This document shows positions 25,432-33,065 of a DNA stretch of 64,000 nt, piece after piece. The notes under the pieces are model-generated. The model saw nothing but the letters and a program-made list of their open reading frames with translations, was not told the DNA's origin and made no database searches. How positions within the stretch are numbered: the stretch's first letter is position 1; every line of letters begins with the position of its first letter. Source of the stretch: JBEKCD01 sp050015055 (GTDB lineage: Archaea; Thermoproteota; Bathyarchaeia; Bathyarchaeales; Bathycorpusculaceae); the NCBI GenBank assembly GCA_050015055.1, contig JBEKCD010000013.1, forward strand, positions 1 to 64,000. Direction: 5' to 3'. A program made the position numbers and the translations under genes.

Positions 25432-26189
25432 AACTGTTACATGAAACAAGGCTAATGTTCATCCGCAACGTGCAGCACACACTCAGGAATCCCGTTTTCA
25501 TTTTCGTGAGCATGTTCCAGCCTCTTCTGTACCTGTTGTTGTTTATGCCACTCCTGAACGGTCTCGGCGGTGTTCCAGGCCTGCCCTCTGGGAAAACAGT
25601 TGAGGTTTTCATCCCCGGGCTTTTAGTTATGCAAGCGCTCTTCGGTTCAGCCTTCGTTGGATTCTCACTTATCGACGATATTAGAACAGGAGTTATAGAA
25701 CGATTTTTAGTAACTCCCGTGAAACGCTCGGCAATTCTTTTAGGTAGGGTTTTGAGGGATGCAGTCGTTCTGCTTATGCAATGCATTTTGATTACATTAG
25801 TAGCTATACCATTTGGGCTAAGTGTAAATGTAGGCGGATTTTTGCTCTCTTTACTGTTATATGCTTTGATCGGAGTTACTATGGCATCTATATCATACGG
25901 TTTTGCTCTTATATACAAAATTGAGGATCCTCTCGCTCCGACGTTGAACACAATAACACTTCCTGTTTCTCTGCTGTCGGGCATTATCCTTCCCCTCGCG
26001 CTTGCGCCTATCTGGCTTCAAGATCTCGCCAAGATTAACCCATTCTCGTACGCAGTTGATGCAGTTCGCGCATTATTTGTCGGGAATTTTCAAAACGTCG
26101 AAATCGTAGAGGGGTTCGCCATCATCAGCGCACTTGCAATCCTCCTATTCCTGTGGGGGTTGAGGTCGCTCAAGAAAATGGCATCATGA
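25428..26189 (+). CDS. ABC-2 type transporter permease (DrrB-like, PadR-linked)
   Basis: The 253-residue protein has an N-terminal cytosolic stretch (NVQHTLRNPVFIFVSMFQPLLYLLLF) and about six membrane segments. The ABC-2 box LNTITLPVSLLSGIILPL lies near residue 180, followed by AKINPFSYAVDAVRALFVG, the conserved NPF-Y motif of DrrB-type permeases. It is translationally coupled to the ATPase. The unit PadR-ATPase-permease ends here; the 440-bp gap downstream separates it from the MFS gene. Confidence 0.88.
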   Translation: MKLLHETRLMFIRNVQHTLRNPVFIFVSMFQPLLYLLLFMPLLNGLGGVPGLPSGKTVEVFIPGLLVMQALFGSAFVGFSLIDDIRTGVIERFLVTPVKRSAILLGRVLRDAVVLLMQCILITLVAIPFGLSVNVGGFLLSLLLYALIGVTMASISYGFALIYKIEDPLAPTLNTITLPVSLLSGIILPLALAPIWLQDLAKINPFSYAVDAVRALFVGNFQNVEIVEGFAIISALAILLFLWGLRSLKKMAS

Positions 26190-26629
26190 CTATGAGATTT
26201 ACATTTTGCAATTTCATGCTGTTAGGTGCTAATCGAATACGCTAAAATGCTCGCGGAATCCCATTCCTCCCTAAGAACGCAATAAAGACAGTCGTCTGTC
26301 CATCTTCCTCTGGTGAAGAAATCGCGCGCTTGTTGAGAACCATTTGGGTCATTGACAGTTTCAAATTAAGAAGACACAAATCGTCGCGTAGTTGACCAGT
26401 GGGCAATTTCTTTCGACGATGTTTTGGATTTTGGCATAAAACTTCCCCAACCAACCAATGAAGTGACTTGAGTCTTGCCCCTTAGCGCGCGCTTTTAAGA
26501 GGTAACATATTTGCTCCCTGAAATGGTAACAAGCTGTGTTTGTTCGGCGTGAGTTTCCTTTTTAAGGCAAATAGACTTTTTTTGACTTACATTGAAAAAT
26601 CTAATTGATGCAGGGAGTAGTATAGCGAT
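26190..26629. other. 440-bp gap with a possible decayed minus-strand frame
   Basis: A minus-strand frame at 26242-26454 reads VGEVLCQNPKHRRKKL and onward to a stop, and its upstream part (LKSLHW) stays open back to a TAA in the GCGCGCGCTAAG motif at 26485. It looks more protein-like than chance but I cannot place it; a gene remnant is possible. GCGCGC tracts occur at 26323 and 26485. The sequence from 26510 (GGTAACATATTTG, AATGGTAACAAGC) resembles the GTAACA words of the dispersed repeats. Confidence 0.4.
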
Positions 26630-27865
26630 TTGAGCAACGGTTTCAACTACAGATCTAGAATTTTCCTGGTTTTGTGGACTGTGAACTTTCTTTTCACGTT
26701 CTCGACTAACTTGATTCCTACTTCCAGAGCTTATTTGACGAAAGCGTTCGTGGGGAATGCTCAGACTGCAACCATGGAGGCGCTGGGTATACTGCTGTCT
26801 TTGGGATCGGCAGCAGCCACGGTAGGATATTTTGTGGGAGGTTTTGCTGCTGATACGATGGGCAGAAAGAAAGTGGTGATTCTTTCTTTTGCGGTTCTGG
26901 CTCTGGGGTGTGCACTATTCCTTGTTGCACCGAACCTCAACGGGCTTTACTTGGCCAATTTTATCGAGTTTTTTGCGGCAGGGTTTTCTAGTCCAGCTAT
27001 ATCAGCGTTGGTTGCAGACTGCAGTGAACAGGGTACCCGAGGGATGGCTTTTGGCATTTTCAACCTCTCGTGGATAGCCTCGGGCGTTGCAGCGCCATTA
27101 CTGGCAGGGTCGCTCGCTCAATTTGTCAATTTGCACACGCCCTTCCTTCTTGCCCTACTCGTGAGCGTCGCAGGTTTGTTCGTATCGTATTTGTTAAAGG
27201 GAAAGAGCACCGATGAGAAAGCGGAGATAGCAGTAAACGGTGGAGAAGCTCAGAAGGCTGATTCAGCTTCCCGCGTAGGTCTTAGGCGTATCATCCTCAT
27301 ATTTGGCGTCACGAACATTCTGAACGGCTTGCTGAACGGTTTCATAAACCCGGTATTGAACGGTATGCTTCTTTTCAAGTTGGCTGCAGCTCCAGCTGAG
27401 TATGGGCTTGTGCTGTCCTTGTCATCGAGCTTGGTCACGGGACTGGTTCAGATTCCAGGCGGCAAACTTGCTGACAGGTTTGGCAGGAAACCATTGGTTC
27501 TGTTCGGCTTTCTGGGCGTGCCCTTGGTTGCCCTGTTGGGTTTCAGCAGCTCACTCATGGACTTCTCGCTGATTTTGGGTGGAATAAGCGCTGTCGGAAA
27601 CATCAGTAGCCCCGCAATTTCAGCGTGACTAATGGATCTTGTCCCAGAACAGAGGCGGGCCAGTGCTTCAGGAATAACCCAGACTCTCAACGGCGTCGGG
27701 TTAACGGTCGGACCGAACGTTGGGAGTTATGTCTGGAACGCGACCAAGCCAGACACTGTGATTCCCTGCGGCATTGCAGCGATCATATTCATCGCCAGCC
27801 TACCTTTCTACCTAATGCTGCAAGAGTCAAAAACCGCACATATAGCCGCAGTGCGTCCTAGCTAG
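26630..27865 (+). pseudogene. MFS transporter interrupted by an in-frame TGA
   Basis: The frame encodes a 12-segment major facilitator with the loop-2 motif GGFAADTMGRKKV and the repeat-half motif GGKLADRFGRKPLV. At 27626-27628 a TGA interrupts SPAISA-stop-LMDLVPEQRRASASG, and the frame then continues, without shift, through the last two membrane segments to TAG at 27863-27865. The residues on both sides are the conserved core of MFS segment 10/11 (normally S-P-A-x-x-A-L-x-M-D-x-V-P), so the stop replaces one residue of a normal protein. Either a nonsense mutation, a sequencing error or readthrough explains it. Without the end the transporter would lack two helices. Start TTG 26630 is uncertain. 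Confidence 0.82.
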
Positions 27866-27951
27866 GCTGAGAAAATGAGTAGCCCTCGCCTGAAGCACAA
27901 ACGACAAAAGAAGAAAGAGTCTTTGTTCTGATGTGAGAAGAAGGCATCTGC

Positions 27952-28077
27952 ATGGGTTATCCAAGAAAGAAGATAAGAGAAGAACTGAAAAAACCTAGGC
28001 CTGAGAAGAAGAAAGATAGAGACGAAAAGCGAAAGAAGAAAAAACTGGCCCGAATTGAAAGACAACAGTACGGATAG
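27952..28077 (+). CDS. possible 41-residue Lys/Arg-rich basic peptide
   Basis: ATG 27952 opens a short frame beginning MGYPRKKIREELKKP and ending LARIERQQYG before TAG at 28075-28077. More than half of its residues are charged, with Lys/Arg dominant, as in small nucleic-acid-binding or ribosome-associated peptides. AGAAGG lies 9-14 nt upstream and is a weak ribosome-binding site. The high AAG/AAA content could also come from a purine-rich untranslated stretch, so coding status is a guess. It lies between the interrupted MFS gene and the putative left boundary of the tRNA-linked island. Confidence 0.35.
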   Translation: MGYPRKKIREELKKPRPEKKKDRDEKRKKKKLARIERQQYG

Positions 28078-28172
28078 GGCTCATCAAAGGCTCTGGCAAT
28101 AGTAACTTGCATGATTAGCTCAACCGCACGCACGTGCACAAAGCTAATAGCGCACGTTAGCTGATGCCATTC

Positions 28173-28221
28173 AGCTGAAATAAGCTCGAATTGGGCGTAA
28201 ATTGTGGTGCGGGGGGTGGGA
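28173..28221 (+). repeat. putative att-like copy of the tRNA-Leu 3' end and flank (left)
   Basis: AGCTGAAATAAGCTCGAA at 28173 and GTGCGGGGGGTGGGA at 28207-28221 recur in the same order and nearly the same spacing at 32944-32994. There the second block is the 3' acceptor strand and T-stem of the intact tRNA-Leu gene (minus strand). The 16-18 bp between the two blocks are diverged. The pair is directly repeated about 4.77 kb apart. Confidence 0.7.
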
Positions 28222-28268
28222 CCTCCACCCTATTTTACCGGTAAAAATATGCTTCAAGTATGCTTCAC

Positions 28269-28293
28269 GAGAGTTCGAATCTCTCCCGGGCCA
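28269..28293 (+). pseudogene. tRNA 3'-end fragment (T-arm, acceptor strand, discriminator)
   Basis: GAGAG-TTCGAAT-CTCTC forms a perfect T-arm (28269-28285), followed directly by CCGGGCC (28286-28292) and A. This is the exact 3' layout of a tRNA, but the required 5' partner GGCCCGG and a D-arm/anticodon arm cannot be found within 150 bp upstream. It does not match tRNA-Leu(GAG) at 32981. It is best read as the 3' remnant of a second tRNA gene. Confidence 0.6.
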
Positions 28294-28559
28294 CGCGCGT
28301 GCTCAGCGTTAACGGAAACAAGCCTTGAAAGTTGAGGAAAAGGAGGAAATTGACTTGGTTTGTTTTGGTTGGTTGGATTAAAATTCTATCTCCAACACAA
28401 TCAACAAGGACCTCTTGACTCCACCATTCACTTCTCACCTCAGAAAAACAACATCAACGAGCAGCAAATTTTTTTAACGGCGAAACGCGTATTAATAAAC
28501 AAAGGCGTTTTCAAGCCAAAATTCACTACATTCTTGTAGCGAAAACTTCAGGCAAGGTA

Positions 28560-29738
28560 ATGTCAGAATTGTCCACAAAACCTCGAGTTCCAGAATCGAA
28601 CGAAGAATACATTGCCTTTCTAGGCACATACACTCCCAGAGAATGCGGAATAGCCACCTTCACGAAAGACCTAATCGACTCCATAGACCTCCTCGGTGAA
28701 TTCGCCCCAGCCCGAGTCATAAGCGTAAACGAAATAGAGACAATCTACGACTACGACAGCCGAGTCAAACAACAGATAAGGCAGGATTTCGAAGAGGATT
28801 ACATTCAAGCCGCCAAGTACATCAACTCATCCCGAATCAACGCAGTAAACCTACAACACGAATTCGGAATATACGGAGGAGAATGGGGAGAGCATATCCT
28901 CTCCTTCCTACAAAACGTACACAAACCAGTCATAACCACACTCCACACACTCCAACCAGACTTTGAACCAAAAGCACGAAACGTGCTGAAAGAAATCACC
29001 GCCCACAGCAAAGCAATCGTGGTCATGGCAAGAGCCGCCAAGAACATTCTCAAGGAATACGACGTCCCAAACAAGAAAATCAACGTCGTCCAACACGGTT
29101 GCCCAGACATCCCCTTCTTAACCAGTGACAGCGTAAAACCTTCGCTGGGTTTGAAAGGAAGAACCATCCTGTCCACTTTCGGACTAATAAACGGAGGCAA
29201 AGGCATCGAGTACGCCATCCAAGCACTCCCACCCCTAGTTGAAAAACATCCAAACATACTCTACCTAATAATCGGCGAAACACACCCCGAAGTAAGAAAA
29301 ATCGAAGGCGAAACCTACCGCATGAACCTCATCAAACTAGTCGACCAACTGGGGCTAAAGAACCACGTCAGATTTCACAATCGCTTCCTAACAAAAAGGG
29401 AACTAATAAGGTACCTCCACGCCACAGACATCTACATCACACCCTATATCGGCCCAAACCAAATCAGCAGCGGCACACTAGTCTACGCTCTAGGAGCCGG
29501 CAGAGCAGTAGTATCAACTCCCTACCTCCACGCTAAAGAGGTGCTGTCTCACGGACGAGGCATGTTCTGCGAGTTCAAAAACCCAGACTCAATCGCCGAA
29601 GAGGTGAAGAAACTTCTAGAAAACGACAAACTGAGAAGAGACATAGAGAAAAAAGCTTACAGGTACAGTCGAAGCTTCATATGGCCAAAGGTCGCCCAAA
29701 AATACACAGACATACTCAAACAAGCGATACGCGCTTAA
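28560..29738 (+). CDS. glycosyltransferase family 4 protein
   Basis: The GT-B fold is shown by YTPRECGIATFTKDL near the N-terminus, NLQHEFGIYGGEWGEH, VVQHGCPDIPF and LSTFGLINGGKGIEYAI (start of the nucleotide-sugar half). The donor-binding YIGPNQISSGTLVYALGAGRAVVSTPY carries the usual E/S-G-x-x-x-x-E/A-A-x-x-x-G pattern of GT4. The CGIATFT opening is typical of GT4 proteins found beside GH130 and alpha/alpha-toroid genes in mannan-type glycan clusters. No membrane segments. A TATA-like TATTAATAA near 28490 should start the operon with the three genes downstream. Confidence 0.87.
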   Translation: MSELSTKPRVPESNEEYIAFLGTYTPRECGIATFTKDLIDSIDLLGEFAPARVISVNEIETIYDYDSRVKQQIRQDFEEDYIQAAKYINSSRINAVNLQHEFGIYGGEWGEHILSFLQNVHKPVITTLHTLQPDFEPKARNVLKEITAHSKAIVVMARAAKNILKEYDVPNKKINVVQHGCPDIPFLTSDSVKPSLGLKGRTILSTFGLINGGKGIEYAIQALPPLVEKHPNILYLIIGETHPEVRKIEGETYRMNLIKLVDQLGLKNHVRFHNRFLTKRELIRYLHATDIYITPYIGPNQISSGTLVYALGAGRAVVSTPYLHAKEVLSHGRGMFCEFKNPDSIAEEVKKLLENDKLRRDIEKKAYRYSRSFIWPKVAQKYTDILKQAIRA

Positions 29739-29750
29739 GAGGACGCTCAC

Positions 29751-30836
29751 GTGAATCTCCCACCTATCAAACTAAACTTCCTTAAAGCAATCACAGACGA
29801 TACTGGTATCTTTCAACATTCGAAATTCGGAACACCAAATCGGCTAGAAGGATACACAACCGACGACAACGCCCGAGCCCTCATAGCCATCACCAAGCAC
29901 AGCCAAATCAAAGGTAACTCCAAATCGGACAGGTTGATAGGCACATACCTAAGCTTCCTTCTGCACATGCAAAGAGCAGACGGCAAAATGCATAACTTCC
30001 TAAGCTACGATCGAAGCTTCATCGACGACGAAGGTTCAGAAGACTGTGCAGGTCGCACCCTATGGGCCTGCGGATACGTAATAAACAGCAAGCTATCAGC
30101 GGAGAGGAGACTTCTAGCAAAAGAAATCTTCGACAAAGCCTTTCGATGGGCATGCTTCTTCAAATCCCCCAGAGCGAAAGCCTTCGCAATACTTGGCCTA
30201 AGTCATTACCACAAGGCCTACACAAAAGACCAAAACCTAACCCAGAACATAAAGACACTATCAGACAAACTGCTCGAATACTACACAAACACGCGCTCCA
30301 GCGACTGGCGCTGGTTTGAACTCTACCTCACCTACGAAAACGGTAGACTCCCGCAAGCCCTTTTCGAAGCCTACCAAGAAACAAAACAAGCCAAATACCT
30401 TCGAGTCGCAGAGGAATCGCTAAAGTTCCTCCTTGAAGTTCAGATACTAAACAACAAATTCGTACCCATAGGCAACCACGGCTGGTACAAAAAAGGAAAA
30501 CCGCGGCCCATATACGATCAGCAATCCGTGGAAGCAGCTTCAATGACGGAAGCATCACTGTCAGCTTACCGCAAAACAGACAACCGCCAGTACAAAACAA
30601 TGGCACGAACAATCTTCAACTGGTTTCTCGGGAAGAACACCCAAAACTCCTTTGTTTACAATTCCACCACAGGCAGCTGCTACGACGGAATAACCAAAAA
30701 AGGACTAAACTACAACCAGGGAGCCGAAGCCACCGTTTGCTACCTTTCCGCCCGCATCGAACTTCAAACTACCATAGAACAGCAAACAATATTGTCTTCA
30801 TTCGCGCGGAAAGTCTCCCACACACGCGTTTTATGA
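29751..30836 (+). CDS. (alpha/alpha)6-toroid glycoside-processing protein
   Basis: The protein shows repeated helical hairpins with aromatic and acidic clusters (GYTTDDNARALIAI, SEDCAGRTLWACGYVI, SDWRWFELYLTYENGRLPQAL, YDQQSVEAASMTEASLSAY). This is the pattern of (alpha/alpha)6-barrel glycosidases and epimerases such as GH76/GH88/AGE-like families. It is usually found beside GT4 and GH130 genes, sometimes fused to them. Acid/base residues cannot be assigned safely; DD near the start and the acidic residues of DQQSVEAA are candidates. GTG 29751 follows AGAGGA by about 9 nt and 12 nt after the GT4 stop. Cytosolic; 361 residues. Confidence 0.72.
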   Translation: MNLPPIKLNFLKAITDDTGIFQHSKFGTPNRLEGYTTDDNARALIAITKHSQIKGNSKSDRLIGTYLSFLLHMQRADGKMHNFLSYDRSFIDDEGSEDCAGRTLWACGYVINSKLSAERRLLAKEIFDKAFRWACFFKSPRAKAFAILGLSHYHKAYTKDQNLTQNIKTLSDKLLEYYTNTRSSDWRWFELYLTYENGRLPQALFEAYQETKQAKYLRVAEESLKFLLEVQILNNKFVPIGNHGWYKKGKPRPIYDQQSVEAASMTEASLSAYRKTDNRQYKTMARTIFNWFLGKNTQNSFVYNSTTGSCYDGITKKGLNYNQGAEATVCYLSARIELQTTIEQQTILSSFARKVSHTRVL

Positions 30837-30906
30837 ATCCTAAAACAGTTCGCCTTATTAGTCAAGAAAACCAAACCTGAGACAGAGGCGAAACCAGAAC
30901 GTGCTA

Positions 30907-31296
30907 ATGGTAAAGGACATAATGATCGAAGACGTGGTAACCGCCAATATTAACATCACAATCAAAGACGCCATCAGAACACTACAAGAAAAACACGTGG
31001 GCTCAATCGTAATAACGGACGACAACCAAAAATGCGTGGGTATCTTCACCGAGCGGGACGCCATAAGAATCATAGCCCAAGAAGTCCCACTGGATACCAC
31101 CATCGATCAAGTGATGACCAAGAATGTCGCCACAATAGGAGAAGAGGCTTCGCTAGAGGAAGCAAGACGACTCGTAATCTCACACGGAATCAGACACCTG
31201 CCAATCGTAAACCGCAAAGGAGAACTAACCGGCCTCTTCTCCGTCAGAAAACTCTTGGATGAACTCTTCGGATTGACCACGTCAAAATACTGCTAG
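30907..31296 (+). CDS. two-CBS-domain protein
   Basis: Two CBS motifs fill the 129 residues: VKDIMIEDVVTANINITIKD with GSIVITDDNQKCVGIFTERD, then IDQVMTKNVATIGEEASLEE with HGIRHLPIVNRKGELTGLFS. The IFTERD and LFSVRK ends are the adenine-nucleotide-binding edges of a Bateman module. It probably senses AMP/ADP/ATP or S-adenosylmethionine and adjusts a partner enzyme, here perhaps the glycan enzymes on either side. GTG 30901 is an alternative start 6 nt upstream. The GH130 gene begins 12 nt after its stop, so all four genes form one operon. Confidence 0.88.
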   Translation: MVKDIMIEDVVTANINITIKDAIRTLQEKHVGSIVITDDNQKCVGIFTERDAIRIIAQEVPLDTTIDQVMTKNVATIGEEASLEEARRLVISHGIRHLPIVNRKGELTGLFSVRKLLDELFGLTTSKYC

Positions 31297-31308
31297 GATA
31301 CATACAAA

Positions 31309-32202
31309 ATGAGACGGTCCCAAGACAACCCGATCCTTCAGCCAATAGCATCGAACCCCTGGGAATCGAAAGAAGTTTTCAACGCTGCCGCCATAGGAGT
31401 CAGCAAACGAGTCCACATACTATACCGGGCAATAGGTAACGACGGCATATCCCGCTTCGGATACGCCGCCTCCTCTGACGGATACAAAATCGATGAGCGG
31501 TCACCAGTCCCCGTTTTTGAACCCCACAACGAAGCTGAACACTGGGGATGCGAGGACCCCCGACTAACGCTCTTCGACGACCAAATAGTAATGTCTTACA
31601 CAGCCCTTTCCGAAATCGACCACGAACAGCTCTACCAGATCTCACTAACATCTATCGCAGTTGACGATTTCTTGAGCAAACAATGGAAATGGAACGAACG
31701 AGTATTGCCCTTCAGAGGCATACGCAACAAAGACGCCGTCATTTTCCCAAAAAAAATCGGAGGCAACTACGTCATGTTTCATCGCCTAGAACCAGACATG
31801 TGCGTGGCGTACTCCGACGACCTCAGAAGATGGTACGACATCAGGTCCTTCATGAGACCAAGAACGAAAAGCTGGGACTGCTGGAAAGTAGGCGCAGCCG
31901 GACCCCCAATCGAACTCAACGAGGGCTGGCTCCTTATCTACCACGGCGTGAGTTTCGAAAAGGTCTATTCGCTTGGCGTAATGCTGCTGGACAGAGACAA
32001 TCCCGAAACCATTCTCTACCGCTCCGAAACACCCATACTAACACCCGTCACCGACTACGAGCGCTTCGGCAAAGTGCCTAACGTGGTGTTCAGCTGTGGA
32101 AACGTACTCATCAACGACGAAGTCCTGGTGTACTACGGAGGCGCCGACAGCGTAATGTGCGTGGCAACATACGAACTAAACGAACTAATGCCCAAAAAAT
32201 AA
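31309..32202 (+). CDS. GH130-family glycoside phosphorylase/hydrolase
   Basis: The five-bladed beta-propeller family GH130 is recognised from FNAAAIGVSKRVHILYRAIG near the start, HWGCEDPRLT (the conserved E-D-P-R acid motif), GIRNKDAVIFPKKIGG, WDCWKVGAAGPPIELNEGWLLIYHG and VLVYYGGADSVMCVA at the end. Family members cleave beta-1,4- or beta-1,2-mannosides by phosphorolysis, releasing mannose-1-phosphate. The gene is the last of the GT4/toroid/CBS/GH130 set. At 297 residues it is near the usual length of 300-330. Confidence 0.88.
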   Translation: MRRSQDNPILQPIASNPWESKEVFNAAAIGVSKRVHILYRAIGNDGISRFGYAASSDGYKIDERSPVPVFEPHNEAEHWGCEDPRLTLFDDQIVMSYTALSEIDHEQLYQISLTSIAVDDFLSKQWKWNERVLPFRGIRNKDAVIFPKKIGGNYVMFHRLEPDMCVAYSDDLRRWYDIRSFMRPRTKSWDCWKVGAAGPPIELNEGWLLIYHGVSFEKVYSLGVMLLDRDNPETILYRSETPILTPVTDYERFGKVPNVVFSCGNVLINDEVLVYYGGADSVMCVATYELNELMPKK

Positions 32203-32273
32203 AACCCCAACTAAGCAAACGCTCAACCGAACTTGACGACCACCGGAACCAAAGCTAAGAAGCGCGGCAACCG

Positions 32274-32627
32274 TCACATCAACAACATGCTATTCTCCAG
32301 GGAGTCTTTTGTCCGAACCGCCATTACAGGCGATTCTATGGAAAAATACGCGTCCCCGCTTGCATACCCGCAAACCGAAAAGTAAGCCCGCGCCAATGAA
32401 GAGACAAAAACCCGAAACTTAACATTCTCATCTGCGCTGGGCATCAAAGCGTAGACAAAGCACCCAACGCAATCAACTGAAAACCCCGGATCTGGGGAGT
32501 GCAGCCGCACAACCAAATTCTTCAAGATGCTGCTTCCAACGTTTTTCAGGTTCAACGTCAACAAATGGGCACCTGCAATCTTCTTTGTCGATAACAACTT
32601 AAACTCCAACCGAACCTTAACGACCAC
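32274..32627 (-). CDS. small beta-sandwich (CARDB-like) protein of unknown function
   Basis: The 117-residue protein begins VKVRLEFKLLSTKKIAGAH and continues LLTLNLKNVGSSILKNLVVR, with further strands AYFSVCGYASGDAYF and SPVMAVRTKDSL. Alternation of hydrophobic residues and the N-V-G-S turn suggest a CARDB/Ig-like sandwich without signal peptide. GTG 32627 is well supported by GGGGAGGT 5 nt upstream and by a TATA-like ATATAATAT near 32668. It is convergent with the GH130 gene and lies inside the tRNA-bounded island. Function unknown. Confidence 0.65.
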   Translation of the reverse strand: MVVKVRLEFKLLSTKKIAGAHLLTLNLKNVGSSILKNLVVRLHSPDPGFSVDCVGCFVYALMPSADENVKFRVFVSSLARAYFSVCGYASGDAYFSIESPVMAVRTKDSLENSMLLM

Positions 32628-32980
32628 TTTGAACCTCCCCGTTACTCAGAAACTCGAACAGACATATTATATTCCTCGGCAAAGCTCTTAAAACTTTGCA
32701 CCCGCGTGCATTTAGGGTCAAATCCCACCGGACTCGCTCATATATAGTGTGTGCTTCTTCTCTGAAACACTACAAAATTGAGTTACTCGGTCTCCAGTGT
32801 GCGTACAATCAGAGTCGCATGGAGACTGCTTTAAATTCTCGTCAATAAAATGTGGGATAACCTTAGTATTTTACCGGTAAACAGGTGTTCAATTCTTAAC
32901 CCCCGCACACGCTCACGGACAACGTCATAAATTGAGGTTATCTAGCTGAAATAAGCTCGAAATAGGACTTGAAATTGAAG
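32628..32980. other. gap holding the second TTTTACCGGTAAA palindrome and the flank of tRNA-Leu
   Basis: TATTTTACCGGTAAA at 32867-32881 is identical to 28231-28245 near the left boundary of the island; its core TTTTACCGGTAAAA is a perfect 14-bp palindrome in the left copy. The att-like block begins at 32944. No open frame of interest was found. Confidence 0.6.
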
Positions 32981-32994
32981 TGCGGGGGGTGGGA
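32944..32994 (+). repeat. putative att-like copy of the tRNA-Leu 3' end and flank (right)
   Basis: This is the right partner of 28173-28221. AGCTGAAATAAGCTCGAA flanks the tRNA, and GTGCGGGGGGTGGGA covers the tRNA-Leu 3' acceptor strand and the 3' strand of its T-stem. Confidence 0.7.
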
Positions 32995-33065
32995 TTTGAA
33001 CCCACGAACCCCTACAGGATAGGCGCCTCAGGCCTACGCCTTTGACCATGCTTGGCAACCCCCGC
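32981..33065 (-). tRNA. tRNA-Leu (anticodon GAG)
   Basis: On the minus strand the acceptor GCGGGGG pairs with CCCCCGC, with discriminator A at 32981 and no encoded CCA. The anticodon arm TAGGC-CTGAGGC-GCCTA has anticodon GAG at 33027-33029 (codons CUC/CUU). The T-arm is GTGGG-TTCAAAT-CCCAC. A long variable arm lies between the anticodon arm and T-arm (about CCTGTAGG), as expected for leucine. 85 nt, no intron. The 3' end faces the island at 28.2-32.9 kb. Confidence 0.93.

Noticed and set aside
28200..28293. complete tRNA gene at the left island boundary
   Set aside because: Only the T-arm and 3' acceptor strand are present; no matching GGCCCGG, D-arm or anticodon arm was found within 150 bp.
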